This document shows positions 27,120 through 35,398 of a stretch of DNA of 43,078 nt, one piece after another. Positions within the stretch are counted from its first letter, which is position 1. Every line of letters begins with the position of its first letter. Under the pieces are notes generated by a model. It did not search any database. It was not told where the DNA came from and was given only the letters and a program-made list of their open reading frames with translations. Source of the DNA: Marinifilum sp. (GTDB lineage: Bacteria; UBA9089; CG2-30-40-21); contig DYDG01000010.1 in the NCBI GenBank assembly GCA_020717845.1, forward strand, positions 1-43,078, written 5' to 3'. The position numbers and the translations under genes were made by a program.

Positions 27120-27178
27120 AGACTGAAGGTAAATACAGTGAGCAGATGTTTAATCTTTTTACCTTCAGCCTTCAGTCT
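27120..27178. repeat. ACTGAAGGTAAA inverted repeat reaching into the NACHT gene stop
   Basis: AGACTGAAGGTAAA (27120-27133) pairs with TTTACC...CTTCAGTCT (to 27178), with one extra CTGAAGG unit in the right arm. The stop codon of the fusion protein lies within the right arm. The unit also occurs in the radical SAM gene at 20099. Confidence 0.6.
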
Positions 27179-30087
27179 CTCTTTTGCATTTCCTTCTGTT
27201 CCTTAAACAGTATCAAATCCCCTACCTCTACCTTGCCTGTATGCGCCCTGCCTGCGGGCAGTTCGAGCACATATTTGGCTAATCGCTGAGAGGTGTATGC
27301 CTTCCATGTATTGAGCTTGGTTGGATTAAAGGGGGCAACATTTTCAGCAATATCTACAACCTTAAAGCTCGAATCAAGCCAGATTATATCAATGGATACT
27401 GGGACAAAAAGCATATGAATCGAGACCCTTGTCCCTGTTGGATGTGGATATTCCATCAGAAGAGGGTCAGGTGATTTGGCAAACATCAGCCCTTTTGCCC
27501 TCTTTAAGAAACTGCGGGCAACACTTATCCTGGCAGATATTTGAATATTCTTGGTTACATTATGTCCTGTGACTACATCAAGATATTCTACAGCCATTAC
27601 TGATTCCTTGATCATTGCGACATAGCTTTCTCCACGACTCAGCAGCTCATAAATCCCAACCTTTGTTTCATCTGCCAGCAGTCTTCTTGACCCAAAGTAA
27701 CGAAACTTAATAGGTGCTCCCATGCTTTTTATTATCTTATAGGTATTTTCTCCGGCAAGGATTTGTCCGCCATTGGCTATTCGTCCAATCTTGGTAGCCA
27801 GATGGACCTCAATACTTGTAAGTGATGTTTGAGGTTGAGGATTTCCTGAAGCCATTCCCATCCGTATATAAAACTTTCGGCTTGGCTGCCTGAGATTATA
27901 CTCATCTATTTCCTCTTGCACCTTGGCAGCAGTATTAATCGCCTGAGCAGGTTCTTCAAACAGGGCAACGAATGTGGCACCAGTAAATTTAAGTATCTTC
28001 CCCTGACAATTAGTTACATTTGGCTTAATAGTATTATTATAAACCTGTAATCCGGTTAATCCCCTTGTTTCGCCAAGTTGTCTAATTAATTCCAGGGATC
28101 TTTTTATGCTCATAAAGAGTATGGTTGTCTTGCATTCAGGCAATGGTGCAGGGACAGTTTCAGGGGTGGGAGGAAAAGGTGTTTCAGATCTTGGTATAAT
28201 TTCGATCCCTTCCTTTTTTGTCGGCACAACCTTAGGAAGGATACCTATTTGTATTTGAGGGAAGGAAATCGCAATATTTTCTTTTTCCCTTCGTTCTATT
28301 TCAACGATAGCTTCAAAGGCAGCATTGTATACAGATGGAGACTCATCTGCAAGCAATCTTTCAAGATACGGGATAACCTCCCGGTCACATAGCTTGCCCA
28401 ATGCTCTGGCAGATTTTTCCCGACGTATCCAATCCTCATCTCCGAGCCTCTGGATAAAGATATCAATTGCTTTATTTTTGCCTGTTTCGTCCAGATAATC
28501 CTTTGCCATCTTGTCTGACATGGATGCCTGTTTGCGAGCTGCACGGCCAGCTATTCTGGCAAGCCCATAAAGTGCCTCTCTTTGATTATGCCAGTATCGG
28601 TCGTTTAATCGATCTTTTAATAATCCTATTACCCTGTTCTCAATTGTCTCCTCTACATCACCGCTGGACACACACTCAGCAGCTAAGAATAACGGATTAC
28701 GATACTTATAAGGCATATTCAGTATTGCCTTAACTAAATTAGAGGTATTGTTGGTATCCATTAATCCTGCCAGATAAACAAGCACATCCTCCCAGCGGGG
28801 ATGACTGCAAATAGTAGACAAATCAATATTCTGTAGAAATAATTCTTTCAACTTCTCTGCAGCAAAATATTCTCTGAATGACTGGTAGAAGAATTTCACC
28901 TCATCCTTTTGAATCCTGATAATACCAAGCTGGGTGCAGAGATGAAGCAGCTCTTCTGGCGAATTGCCATTATGTCTACTTTGATTGGCAATATTCTTAA
29001 ATAGGGTAACAACCTCCTGCTTATCCAGAACAGTAGCATTGTGCATCTGAAGTGTAAACCCCATCATAGCCAGTCCCTGTGCAATTATCTGTTTGTCTGC
29101 TTCAACAAGTTTCCCCATTTTTTCATAGAGGTCATAGAGGCAGTTAATGTATGCAGCATATACATCGGTCTTATTTTTGGGTATCTTTTTATAACGAATA
29201 AAGGTGGCCATCATTAGCAGGAGAAGGAGCGGGCTTTCAGCAATCTCTTTCAGGCTTGGGTCATCCATAATAGCATTAAAGACCACATCCCTTTTTTCCG
29301 TATCCTTGATATAATGACCAAGATATTCTCGGACATCATCTTCTGTTAATTCCAATAATTCTATAACCTTGTAATTTGCCGGGAAGCTGGTATAACAAAC
29401 CCCTTTACGGCAGCTAAGGATGTAATTATTTTGGGGGAATTGACTGATAAATTTCTGAATAGATTCTACTGGATTAAACCCTTCATAAGGGCAGAGAAGA
29501 TCAAGCCCATCAATCAAAACTAAAAACAGATTTTTTTCAAACAATATCCTTAATTGATCATGATTTAAGGTAAGCTTTCTATTATTTAATTCACTAAGAA
29601 GATAGTCTGAAAAATTTCCAGAACGAAAACCGCCCATATCCAGAAAAATGGGTATTAATCCTGCAAGGTTATGGCTTACGGTTGTCTCTGGGGAGTTTGT
29701 CATCTCTTGTAAACATTTTGTGGCATACAAACTTGTCAAGTATCTTAAGGATGTAGTCTTGCCTGAGCCTGATTCACCTATTAAAATAAGCGGGAGACTC
29801 GTCATGTCTTTCGTTTCTAATGAGTGAGAGAATAAGTCAGGCTCTGATTGCAACCCTTCTATCAATTCCTGAATAGTCTGCCTCTTCTTTGTCCAGGCAA
29901 GCCCTTCAGGTAGGACAGCACCACTATAAGCAAGCTCTTTTGTCTCTTCTAAGATTATATGACGAAGACAGGGAATAACAGGTAAATCTTCAGCACTTTC
30001 TGTGATATGAAGAGGCACATAAAGAGCTCTCCATTTGCCTATTTCACTATCAGCTAATAGATTATTCAGATATGACTTGAGATCCAA
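27172..30087 (-). CDS. NACHT-type NTPase, HEAT repeats, cyclase-like domain and DUF192 fusion
   Basis: The open frame starts at TTG 30123 (983 aa), but AGGAGG lies 6 bp before TTG 30087, which is chosen. Numbered from 30123: a Walker A (GESGSGKTTSLRYL, about 117) and Walker B (LFLVLIDGLDLL, about 199) with ILSCRKGV and ELTEDDVREYL mark a NACHT/STAND NTPase, ending in FFYQSFREYFAAEKL. HEAT-like repeats span about 490-610. Residues about 660-830 match a class III nucleotidyl cyclase fold (KTTILFMSIKRS, GKILKFTGATFVALFEEP, GGQILAGENTYK), but both metal-binding aspartates appear replaced (Ser, Ala). The last about 130 residues are a DUF192 domain (SFLKRAKGLMF, HMLFVPVSIDIIWLD, VLELPAG). No transmembrane segment was seen. 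It may be a sensor or switch, possibly defence-related; the function is not established. Confidence 0.8.
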   Translation of the reverse strand: MDLKSYLNNLLADSEIGKWRALYVPLHITESAEDLPVIPCLRHIILEETKELAYSGAVLPEGLAWTKKRQTIQELIEGLQSEPDLFSHSLETKDMTSLPLILIGESGSGKTTSLRYLTSLYATKCLQEMTNSPETTVSHNLAGLIPIFLDMGGFRSGNFSDYLLSELNNRKLTLNHDQLRILFEKNLFLVLIDGLDLLCPYEGFNPVESIQKFISQFPQNNYILSCRKGVCYTSFPANYKVIELLELTEDDVREYLGHYIKDTEKRDVVFNAIMDDPSLKEIAESPLLLLLMMATFIRYKKIPKNKTDVYAAYINCLYDLYEKMGKLVEADKQIIAQGLAMMGFTLQMHNATVLDKQEVVTLFKNIANQSRHNGNSPEELLHLCTQLGIIRIQKDEVKFFYQSFREYFAAEKLKELFLQNIDLSTICSHPRWEDVLVYLAGLMDTNNTSNLVKAILNMPYKYRNPLFLAAECVSSGDVEETIENRVIGLLKDRLNDRYWHNQREALYGLARIAGRAARKQASMSDKMAKDYLDETGKNKAIDIFIQRLGDEDWIRREKSARALGKLCDREVIPYLERLLADESPSVYNAAFEAIVEIERREKENIAISFPQIQIGILPKVVPTKKEGIEIIPRSETPFPPTPETVPAPLPECKTTILFMSIKRSLELIRQLGETRGLTGLQVYNNTIKPNVTNCQGKILKFTGATFVALFEEPAQAINTAAKVQEEIDEYNLRQPSRKFYIRMGMASGNPQPQTSLTSIEVHLATKIGRIANGGQILAGENTYKIIKSMGAPIKFRYFGSRRLLADETKVGIYELLSRGESYVAMIKESVMAVEYLDVVTGHNVTKNIQISARISVARSFLKRAKGLMFAKSPDPLLMEYPHPTGTRVSIHMLFVPVSIDIIWLDSSFKVVDIAENVAPFNPTKLNTWKAYTSQRLAKYVLELPAGRAHTGKVEVGDLILFKEQKEMQKRD

Positions 30088-30156
30088 TTTCTCCCTCCTT
30101 TGAGGCGTAAGTTGCAGTGGCAATGATATATTAATGAGTAGTAAAGCTCATCTGCT

Positions 30157-30255
30157 TTATACCTGCCCTAATCCTCTTCGATGGCTTTCGTACCAATCAA
30201 AAATCTCTTTCAGATCATCTTCAGCCTCTATTGTAACAACGAGTTCATGCTTCAT
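30157..30255 (-). pseudogene. Truncated ParE/RelE-family toxin
   Basis: A 32-codon frame reads MKHELVVTIEAEDDLKEIF then DWYESHRRGLGQV and stops. This matches the opening strand and helix of ParE/RelE toxins (A..DL.EI..WY...R.GLG), which normally run to about 95 residues. The rest of the toxin is missing, and the NACHT gene starts within 70 bp. The ATG overlaps the antitoxin stop by 11 bp, as in intact pairs. Confidence 0.7.
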
Positions 30256-30472
30256 AACGTTTCACAATTCTTTGGCAGACTTCATTCCATGGAGATACGG
30301 CATTAGGATTACAATGGTATGCCTCTATGCGTTGATCGAGTATCTGTTTCTCTTTGTCTGTCAATTCGATTGCATCTACCTTAGCAGCAATTGAATCCCA
30401 GATATCTTCAACAAGCACAATTCTCTCTGGAATTGAAAGATTTAGTGTATCAGTTACCATTGTTTTTTGCAT
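30245..30472 (-). CDS. Addiction-module antitoxin component (RelB-like, TIGR02574 type)
   Basis: The short protein begins MQKTMVTDTLNLSIPERIVLVEDIWDSIA, typical of the small helical antitoxins of ParE/RelE toxins, and ends in WNEVCQRIVKRYEA. The frame extends to 30508, but AAGGGG lies just before ATG 30472. It is intact (75 aa), whereas its toxin partner is cut short, so the pair is probably no longer a working addiction module. Confidence 0.75.
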   Translation of the reverse strand: MQKTMVTDTLNLSIPERIVLVEDIWDSIAAKVDAIELTDKEKQILDQRIEAYHCNPNAVSPWNEVCQRIVKRYEA

Positions 30473-30583
30473 AATTCCCCTTCTTCCGAATATTTTGTCT
30501 TCCAACATATCTGACAGCAGTTAGTTCATTCCCTGTCTTGCCCACTGACTGCTTAATGCCATGCATTCGCTCCTCTTTGCCGG

Positions 30584-30865
30584 TTAACACAACCCATTGT
30601 TGAACAAATTATTTGGCAGATTTGTCGATTCCGCTGGAAGCATTTCAGCAAGCAAGGTTTCTGGAGCAATGTCCTGTTCGTTTGGCCATGTTACTGCACC
30701 GAATAAAATGCCAACCTGATTAAAGTAATGTATATCTTGAAGTTCGTGCAAGACACCTCGACCAAGATATGGTTTAAGGTCAAAGATACCCTTACGCCCA
30801 TTCTCAAGCTCTACATAAATACGATAATCTGACAGTGGTTTAACAAATTTAGCATCCCAATACAT
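30584..30865 (-). CDS. DUF2442-family protein
   Basis: The 93-residue product (MYWDAKFVKPLSDYRIYVE, FDLKPYLGRGVLHEL, WPNEQDIAPETLLAEM) matches the DUF2442 pattern. The frame extends to 30907, but GAGG 5 bp before ATG 30865 and the 7-bp gap after the DUF4160 stop favour this start. Such pairs are thought to be toxin-antitoxin-like, but no activity is shown here. Confidence 0.75.
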   Translation of the reverse strand: MYWDAKFVKPLSDYRIYVELENGRKGIFDLKPYLGRGVLHELQDIHYFNQVGILFGAVTWPNEQDIAPETLLAEMLPAESTNLPNNLFNNGLC

Positions 30866-30872
30866 GACAACC

Positions 30873-31139
30873 TCACAAAGGGACAATTTTATAGGGTTGT
30901 TCACCACTGATAATCAATTCCCAATCTGCCAGTAGTTCATCATAGTGCAGTTCTATCCATGCCTGCACTAACCGCAATTGCTTGCGAGGCAATTTGCCTG
31001 CCAATATCTCACCATCTTCAATACTGATAGAAGCCTCAAACTCAGCGTATTTGGCATGAATATGCGGCAGATTATGCTGCCGGTTATCGATAAGATACAA
31101 TCGAATAATAATTCCATAAAACATGGAAATGATAGGCAT
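30873..31139 (-). CDS. DUF4160-family protein
   Basis: The 88-residue product carries the DUF4160 signature: MPIISMFYGIIIRLYL, HIHAKYAEFEASISI, GEILAGKLPRKQLRLV and W...H.DEL..DWEL. GAGG precedes the ATG. It is followed directly by DUF2442, the usual partner. The pair sits between the lipid operon and the antitoxin. Confidence 0.8.
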   Translation of the reverse strand: MPIISMFYGIIIRLYLIDNRQHNLPHIHAKYAEFEASISIEDGEILAGKLPRKQLRLVQAWIELHYDELLADWELIISGEQPYKIVPL

Positions 31140-31157
31140 AATTCAACCTCTATTGTA

Positions 31158-31865
31158 TTATCTAACTGACCTGTCAATCAATTCTTCTGCCTCTCTACTC
31201 AAGGCATTCAGCCGTTCTTTCAATATATCACATTCCTGCTGAACAGATGTATCCTCCCCTACTTTATACGGCTGGCCAAAAGCAATCAACCCCTGGCTAA
31301 ATGGTTTTGGCAATACATACTTATCCCACGCTGCCTCAAATATCCATTTATGCCTTGATGCTGAAACAAGTGGAACGATATATGCCCCTGTTTTCCTTGC
31401 CAGGGTTATTATCCCTTCCTTTGGTTCGTAGATTGGACCTGTTGGACCATCAATAGCCAGTCCACAATCATGTCCATCCCTCATCCCACGGATCAGCCCT
31501 ATCAACCCGCGTGTTCCGCCTTTAGCCGAAGAGCCTCTTACAATTTTGTAGCCAAACCTTTGCAATATCCTTGCCTGATACTCTCCATCCTTGCTCAGGC
31601 TGCTCATTAATATAATATTCCTCTGACTCATAAATGGCACAAGCAGAAATTGCTGTCCATGCCAGAAGGCGTAAATAACATGAGGAGAATGCAAAATGTC
31701 AGACTCGAAATCCGCATTCCGCATTCCGCATTCCGCATTCTCTTTCCCAACAACCCTCAGCCTGATGGTACAGAATAAGAGGCGGATAAGGATCTCAGCC
31801 AGCAAAGGCAGGATTATAGTTAATATCCTTTCTTTAATCTGTGCAATCATTATACTGTATCTCAT
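31158..31865 (-). CDS. DUF374 lysophospholipid acyltransferase-like protein
   Basis: This family (LPLAT, DUF374) is found with lipid A genes and is predicted to acylate an envelope lipid at the inner membrane. Motifs are a hydrophobic N-terminus, YAFWHGQQFLLVPF (acyltransferase His), SLSKDGEYQARIL, GSSAKGGTRGL and LAIDGPTGPIYEPKEGI. The frame extends to 31907; ATG 31865 has an AAGAGG box and is preferred, overlapping the msbA end by 32 bp. A repeat-derived segment (KENAECGMRNADF) follows the N-terminal helix, where homologs would have a short loop. Confidence 0.85.
   Translation of the reverse strand: MRYSIMIAQIKERILTIILPLLAEILIRLLFCTIRLRVVGKENAECGMRNADFESDILHSPHVIYAFWHGQQFLLVPFMSQRNIILMSSLSKDGEYQARILQRFGYKIVRGSSAKGGTRGLIGLIRGMRDGHDCGLAIDGPTGPIYEPKEGIITLARKTGAYIVPLVSASRHKWIFEAAWDKYVLPKPFSQGLIAFGQPYKVGEDTSVQQECDILKERLNALSREAEELIDRSVR
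31708..31740. repeat. GCATTCC tandem tract inside the acyltransferase gene
   Basis: Four and a half CCGCATT units run in a row and encode ENAECGMRNADF on the minus strand. The shorter homologous tract is at 18386-18406. Confidence 0.75.
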
Positions 31866-33585
31866 AAAGCCTCTTATACAATCCATCAGAGGACAGCAGT
31901 TCGTCATGTGTCCCTATCTCTGCAATCCCCCCCTGACTGATGGTAATAATCCTGTCTGCACGAATAATGGTCGAAAGTCTGTGAGCAATAATGATAGTTG
32001 TCTGTTGACGCATAATCCTGAAAAGAGCAGACTGGATAAGGTTTTCTGATTCTGTATCAAGGGATGCTGTTGCCTCATCCAATATCAATATCCCTGGTTT
32101 CCTAAGCAATGCCCTAGCAATGGCTATTCTTTGCCGCTCTCCGCCTGAAAGCCTGACTCCATGCTCTCCGATAGGGGTATCATACCCTGTAGGAAGACGC
32201 ATGATAAAATCATGCGCATTAGCATTTAGGGCTGATTCAATTATTTCCTCCATGCTTGCATCCAGCATACCGTAGGCAATATTTTCAGCGATACTGCCGG
32301 AGAAGAGAAATGTATGCTGCGGGACTATACCTATCTGTCTTCTTAGGCTGCTCAAGGTTACATCCCGAATATCCATCTCATCTATCCTAATGACACCTGA
32401 TGCAGGGTCATAAAGCCGTGGGATAAGATTGACCAATGTGGTTTTTCCGCCGCCAGATGGGCCAACAAGAGCCAGAACCTCACCTGGGTCAATCGTCAGG
32501 TTTATTCCCTGAAGCACAGGTTTATCATCGTATACAAATGATACATCTACAAACTCTATCTTTCCTTTAAGGGTTTGAGTTCCTTGCATTTCCTCTGTTG
32601 GCATTTCAAAGGCATTTGGTGACTCTTTAACCGTAATCATGGTATCAAGCAGCCCAAATATTCGCTGACTTGCTGCTGCTGCCTGCTGAATAAGGATATT
32701 TGCCTGAGAAAAATCCTGGATTGGCCTGGATATGGTCAATAAGTATGCTACAAAAGACATCAATGCTCCAGGACTCAATCGTTCATGAGCAACCTCATAT
32801 CCACCATACCAGATAACTAAGAGCATACCAACTATCCCAATAATCCAGACAAGTGGACCAGAGAGAACCATCAGTTTTATTCCTTTAAGATACAGGCGAA
32901 AATAACCTTCATTCTCCTTAGAAAACCGTTTTGACTCTATCTCTTCAGCACAAAAGAGCTTAACGATAGATACGCCAGAGATGGTTTCCTGTAAAATATT
33001 AGTAACATCTGCCATCTTTTCCTGAATCTGATGGGTTACCTTTCGTATCCTTTTCCCTATTTGCACAATGACTCCAGCAATAAGCGGAGCAACAATCGTA
33101 ACAAGGAGGGCAAGTTTCCAGTGGATGCAAAAAATAATACATATCCCGCCTATCAGAATAAACGGGGACTTGATCAATGTCACTGCCCCAGAGGTGATAA
33201 GGTTTTGCAGGATATTAACATCATTTATTGTTCTTGATATAAGCTCACCGCATCGGCTATCCTTATGAAATTTCATAGAAAGATGGGTAAGATGCTCAAA
33301 TATCTGATTTCGAATAACAAAAAGCACACGCTGTCCAATATAATTCATAATAAAGCTGTGGGTATATTGAGATACAGCCTGAATAATAGCAACTCCAAGG
33401 GCTATTATTAAAATAATATTTAATTGAAAAAGATCTTTTTTGTTTAAGGCATCCTCTATCAATCCCTTGATCAGCCATGGGAATGTCAGGGCACACCCAG
33501 AAACAATCAGGATACAGCAAAAGGCTGCAAATAAACGTAGTTTGTATCCAAGAACATATTTCAGTAATCGAGACATAGCTGCCAT
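31834..33585 (-). CDS. MsbA-like ABC exporter (lipid flippase type)
   Basis: The 583-residue half-transporter has six predicted membrane helices (about 1-320) and an ABC ATPase with Walker A GPSGGGKTTLV, Q-loop IGIVPQH, signature LSGGERQRIAIARALL, Walker B ILILDEATASLD and H-loop IIIAHRLS. Length and layout fit MsbA, which flips lipid A core or phospholipid across the inner membrane. Its neighbours (Gfo/Idh oxidoreductase upstream, DUF374 acyltransferase downstream) support a lipid A-type role. Other ABCB exporters cannot be excluded. Confidence 0.9.
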   Translation of the reverse strand: MAAMSRLLKYVLGYKLRLFAAFCCILIVSGCALTFPWLIKGLIEDALNKKDLFQLNIILIIALGVAIIQAVSQYTHSFIMNYIGQRVLFVIRNQIFEHLTHLSMKFHKDSRCGELISRTINDVNILQNLITSGAVTLIKSPFILIGGICIIFCIHWKLALLVTIVAPLIAGVIVQIGKRIRKVTHQIQEKMADVTNILQETISGVSIVKLFCAEEIESKRFSKENEGYFRLYLKGIKLMVLSGPLVWIIGIVGMLLVIWYGGYEVAHERLSPGALMSFVAYLLTISRPIQDFSQANILIQQAAAASQRIFGLLDTMITVKESPNAFEMPTEEMQGTQTLKGKIEFVDVSFVYDDKPVLQGINLTIDPGEVLALVGPSGGGKTTLVNLIPRLYDPASGVIRIDEMDIRDVTLSSLRRQIGIVPQHTFLFSGSIAENIAYGMLDASMEEIIESALNANAHDFIMRLPTGYDTPIGEHGVRLSGGERQRIAIARALLRKPGILILDEATASLDTESENLIQSALFRIMRQQTTIIIAHRLSTIIRADRIITISQGGIAEIGTHDELLSSDGLYKRLYEIQYNDCTD

Positions 33586-33633
33586 TAACCACCCCTGACT
33601 CCTGTCCCCTTATTTGAAAGGAGTGGAGCTATT

Positions 33634-33735
33634 CGGTAATCGGTGATCAGTACACTACAATTACCGTTTACCCTTCCAACTCACCATTCACCGCTTTCTG
33701 CTTTTCGCTCACCAATTACTGATCACCGATTACCG
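33634..33735. repeat. 19-bp perfect inverted repeat (CGGTAATCGGTGATCAGTA)
   Basis: The arm at 33634-33652 is the exact reverse complement of 33717-33735, with further ATCACCG and CCGATTACC repeats nearby. It lies between the oxidoreductase and msbA genes and ends just before the oxidoreductase stop. CACTGAC/ATTACGC-like tracts at the window start (30-55, 165-185) are similar. Confidence 0.7.
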
Positions 33736-33736
33736 A

Positions 33737-34711
33737 TCACCGCCTACATAGAATCCTTGCCTTTATCTGCTCTAAAACACTCAAGGTTATCCTCAATGCA
33801 GTCAAATCATCCTCTGGTGTAGTTAATGGTTTGGTTCCATTGGCAATACAGCTTAAGAAATGGAATAATTCTAATTTTAACGGGTTGTCTTTATGGACAA
33901 ATACCCTTTCAATAACTGATCTTTGCTGGTATCCAACCGTGTCATGGGTCAGGATATAATTGCCGGTTGTTTGACGATGGATATGAATATCCTGCTCAGC
34001 ATAATCAAGAAAAATATAGGCATCCGGCTGGGTAATAGCTAATGTCCGTATCTTATTTTCCGTTGCCCTTGATGCTGTTAGATTGGCTATGCACCCATTG
34101 GCAAAAATAATCTGAACATTGGCAATATCCTCATGCTCCTGAGAATAAACCCGCGTTCCGATGGCATGAATTTCAACAACAGCAGAGTTAATAAGATTAA
34201 GCACAATATCAATATCATGAATAAGCAGATCAAGAACAACACCAGCATCGTCTATCCTGGTATTAAACGGTCCCAGTCGTCGGCATTCAACAAACAAAGG
34301 CTTGTTAAGCACCTTTTTCAGCTCCCAGATAGCTGCATTAAACCGTTCCACATGTCCTACCTGCAGGACAAGATTATTCTTTTGGGCTATAGCCATTAAT
34401 TCTTCAGCCTCTTTTATATCCTGAGTTATTGGCTTTTCAAGGAGAACATGAATCCCTGCATTCAAAAAATCTCTGGCTACCTGGTAATGAAATCTGGTAG
34501 GGACAGCAATACTTACAGCTTCAACCTTATCATAAAGCTGTGAATAATCAGCATATGGAACAGCACCATATTCTTTAGCCACATTAGAAAGTATCTCTGT
34601 ATTAACGTCTGCAATGGCAGTTAATCCTGCCTCAGGGATATCATGATAGCATTTTACATGATATTTACCCATATGCCCAATCCCAACAACCCCAACCTTG
34701 ATTGGCTTCAT
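33737..34711 (-). CDS. Gfo/Idh/MocA family oxidoreductase
   Basis: The Rossmann motif VGIGHMGKYH near the N-terminus, AVPTRFHYQVA, and the family's EKPI motif (LLEKPIT) with the GHVERFNA and D..IHDIDI segments identify an NAD(P)-dependent sugar oxidoreductase. The frame extends to 34726, but GGAAGGGAA just before ATG 34711 sets the start. Members of this family sit in lipid A clusters of many bacteria, where some (GnnA type) oxidise UDP-GlcNAc for amide-linked lipid A; whether this one does so is inference from neighbours msbA and DUF374. Confidence 0.88.
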   Translation of the reverse strand: MKPIKVGVVGIGHMGKYHVKCYHDIPEAGLTAIADVNTEILSNVAKEYGAVPYADYSQLYDKVEAVSIAVPTRFHYQVARDFLNAGIHVLLEKPITQDIKEAEELMAIAQKNNLVLQVGHVERFNAAIWELKKVLNKPLFVECRRLGPFNTRIDDAGVVLDLLIHDIDIVLNLINSAVVEIHAIGTRVYSQEHEDIANVQIIFANGCIANLTASRATENKIRTLAITQPDAYIFLDYAEQDIHIHRQTTGNYILTHDTVGYQQRSVIERVFVHKDNPLKLELFHFLSCIANGTKPLTTPEDDLTALRITLSVLEQIKARILCRR

Positions 34712-34753
34712 TTCCCTTCCTTCCATCTGATAATCCTTAACTTGTGTGAGGAT

Positions 34754-34782
34754 ACTATATCATATAAAGATTTATTTGTCAA
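34754..34782 (-). promoter_or_regulatory. sigma70-type promoter of the Gfo/Idh-msbA-DUF374 operon
   Basis: On the minus strand TTGACA (34782-34777) and TATAGT (34759-34754) have a 17-bp spacer, about 40 bp upstream of ATG 34711. Confidence 0.75.
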
Positions 34783-34799
34783 GGAGTAATTAATTAGCC

Positions 34800-34826
34800 T
34801 GCAGGGCAAATGCATCTAAATCCTAC
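34800..34826. repeat. Shared 27-bp element just upstream of a promoter (copy 2)
   Basis: GCAGGGCAAATGCATCTAAA followed by TCCTACA matches 23560-23586 with two differences. It again lies 18 bp upstream of the -35 box. Confidence 0.6.
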
Positions 34827-35398
34827 AATTGCGTTTGGCGACAAAGTTTTGTTAATTTTTATTTACAGTTACAGATATTGATAGAGGAGATTGTAAATAC
34901 GCAATATCTTGCGTCTCTATAATTGCAAGCTGTTTAGAGGCAGGGTGTATTGTGTATGGTAATTGAACATGTCCAGACAACTATGTCCAAAAAATAGACA
35001 TGACATGGCATATTCCTGCAGGAAAAACTTGCATAAGATGAGATAAAACAAGGGGATAAATCATAACTAAGTGCTATTAATAAATGCCTTAGAGTATTAA
35101 TTATTCCTTTGCTACATTACTGCTGGTATGAAACTTGCTAACACTAAAGTATTAAAGGGGATAGGTGTATCAAAACACAACTATCCCATATTGCTTTGTC
35201 GTAGCAATATGTTGTATAGCAAAAGTAATGCCAGATGGCGAGAAACTTTGTTAATGCTTAGCATCATAAGCAGTTATGGTTTATAGTCGTAATGCTTGAT
35301 TGCCAGAATGTGTACGTATGGGTGCAAATGATAGCTTTTGGGGGTACACATGTCGCTCGTGTGAATTATTTTGAACGCTTACACAAGGTGAGGTAATT
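34827..35398. other. Long divergent intergenic region upstream of the giant protein
   Basis: No gene is visible. A half-site of the AGAGACGC palindrome family lies near 34901-34922. A possible sigma54 -24/-12 site, TGGTATGAAACTTGCT (35125-35140, GG-N10-GC), is about 260 bp before the ATG at 35399. No clear sigma70 promoter was found for that gene. The 35120-35398 stretch could be a structured leader, but no known riboswitch was recognised. Confidence 0.35.

Noticed and set aside
30134-30394. 86-aa plus-strand ORF
   Set aside because: It runs opposite the truncated toxin and antitoxin, which have family matches and correct overlap.
34796-34860. c-di-GMP-I (GEMM) riboswitch
   Set aside because: GGGCAAA and GACAAAG boxes are suggestive, but the stem pairing is not evident and the other copy at 23560 does not precede a plus-strand gene.
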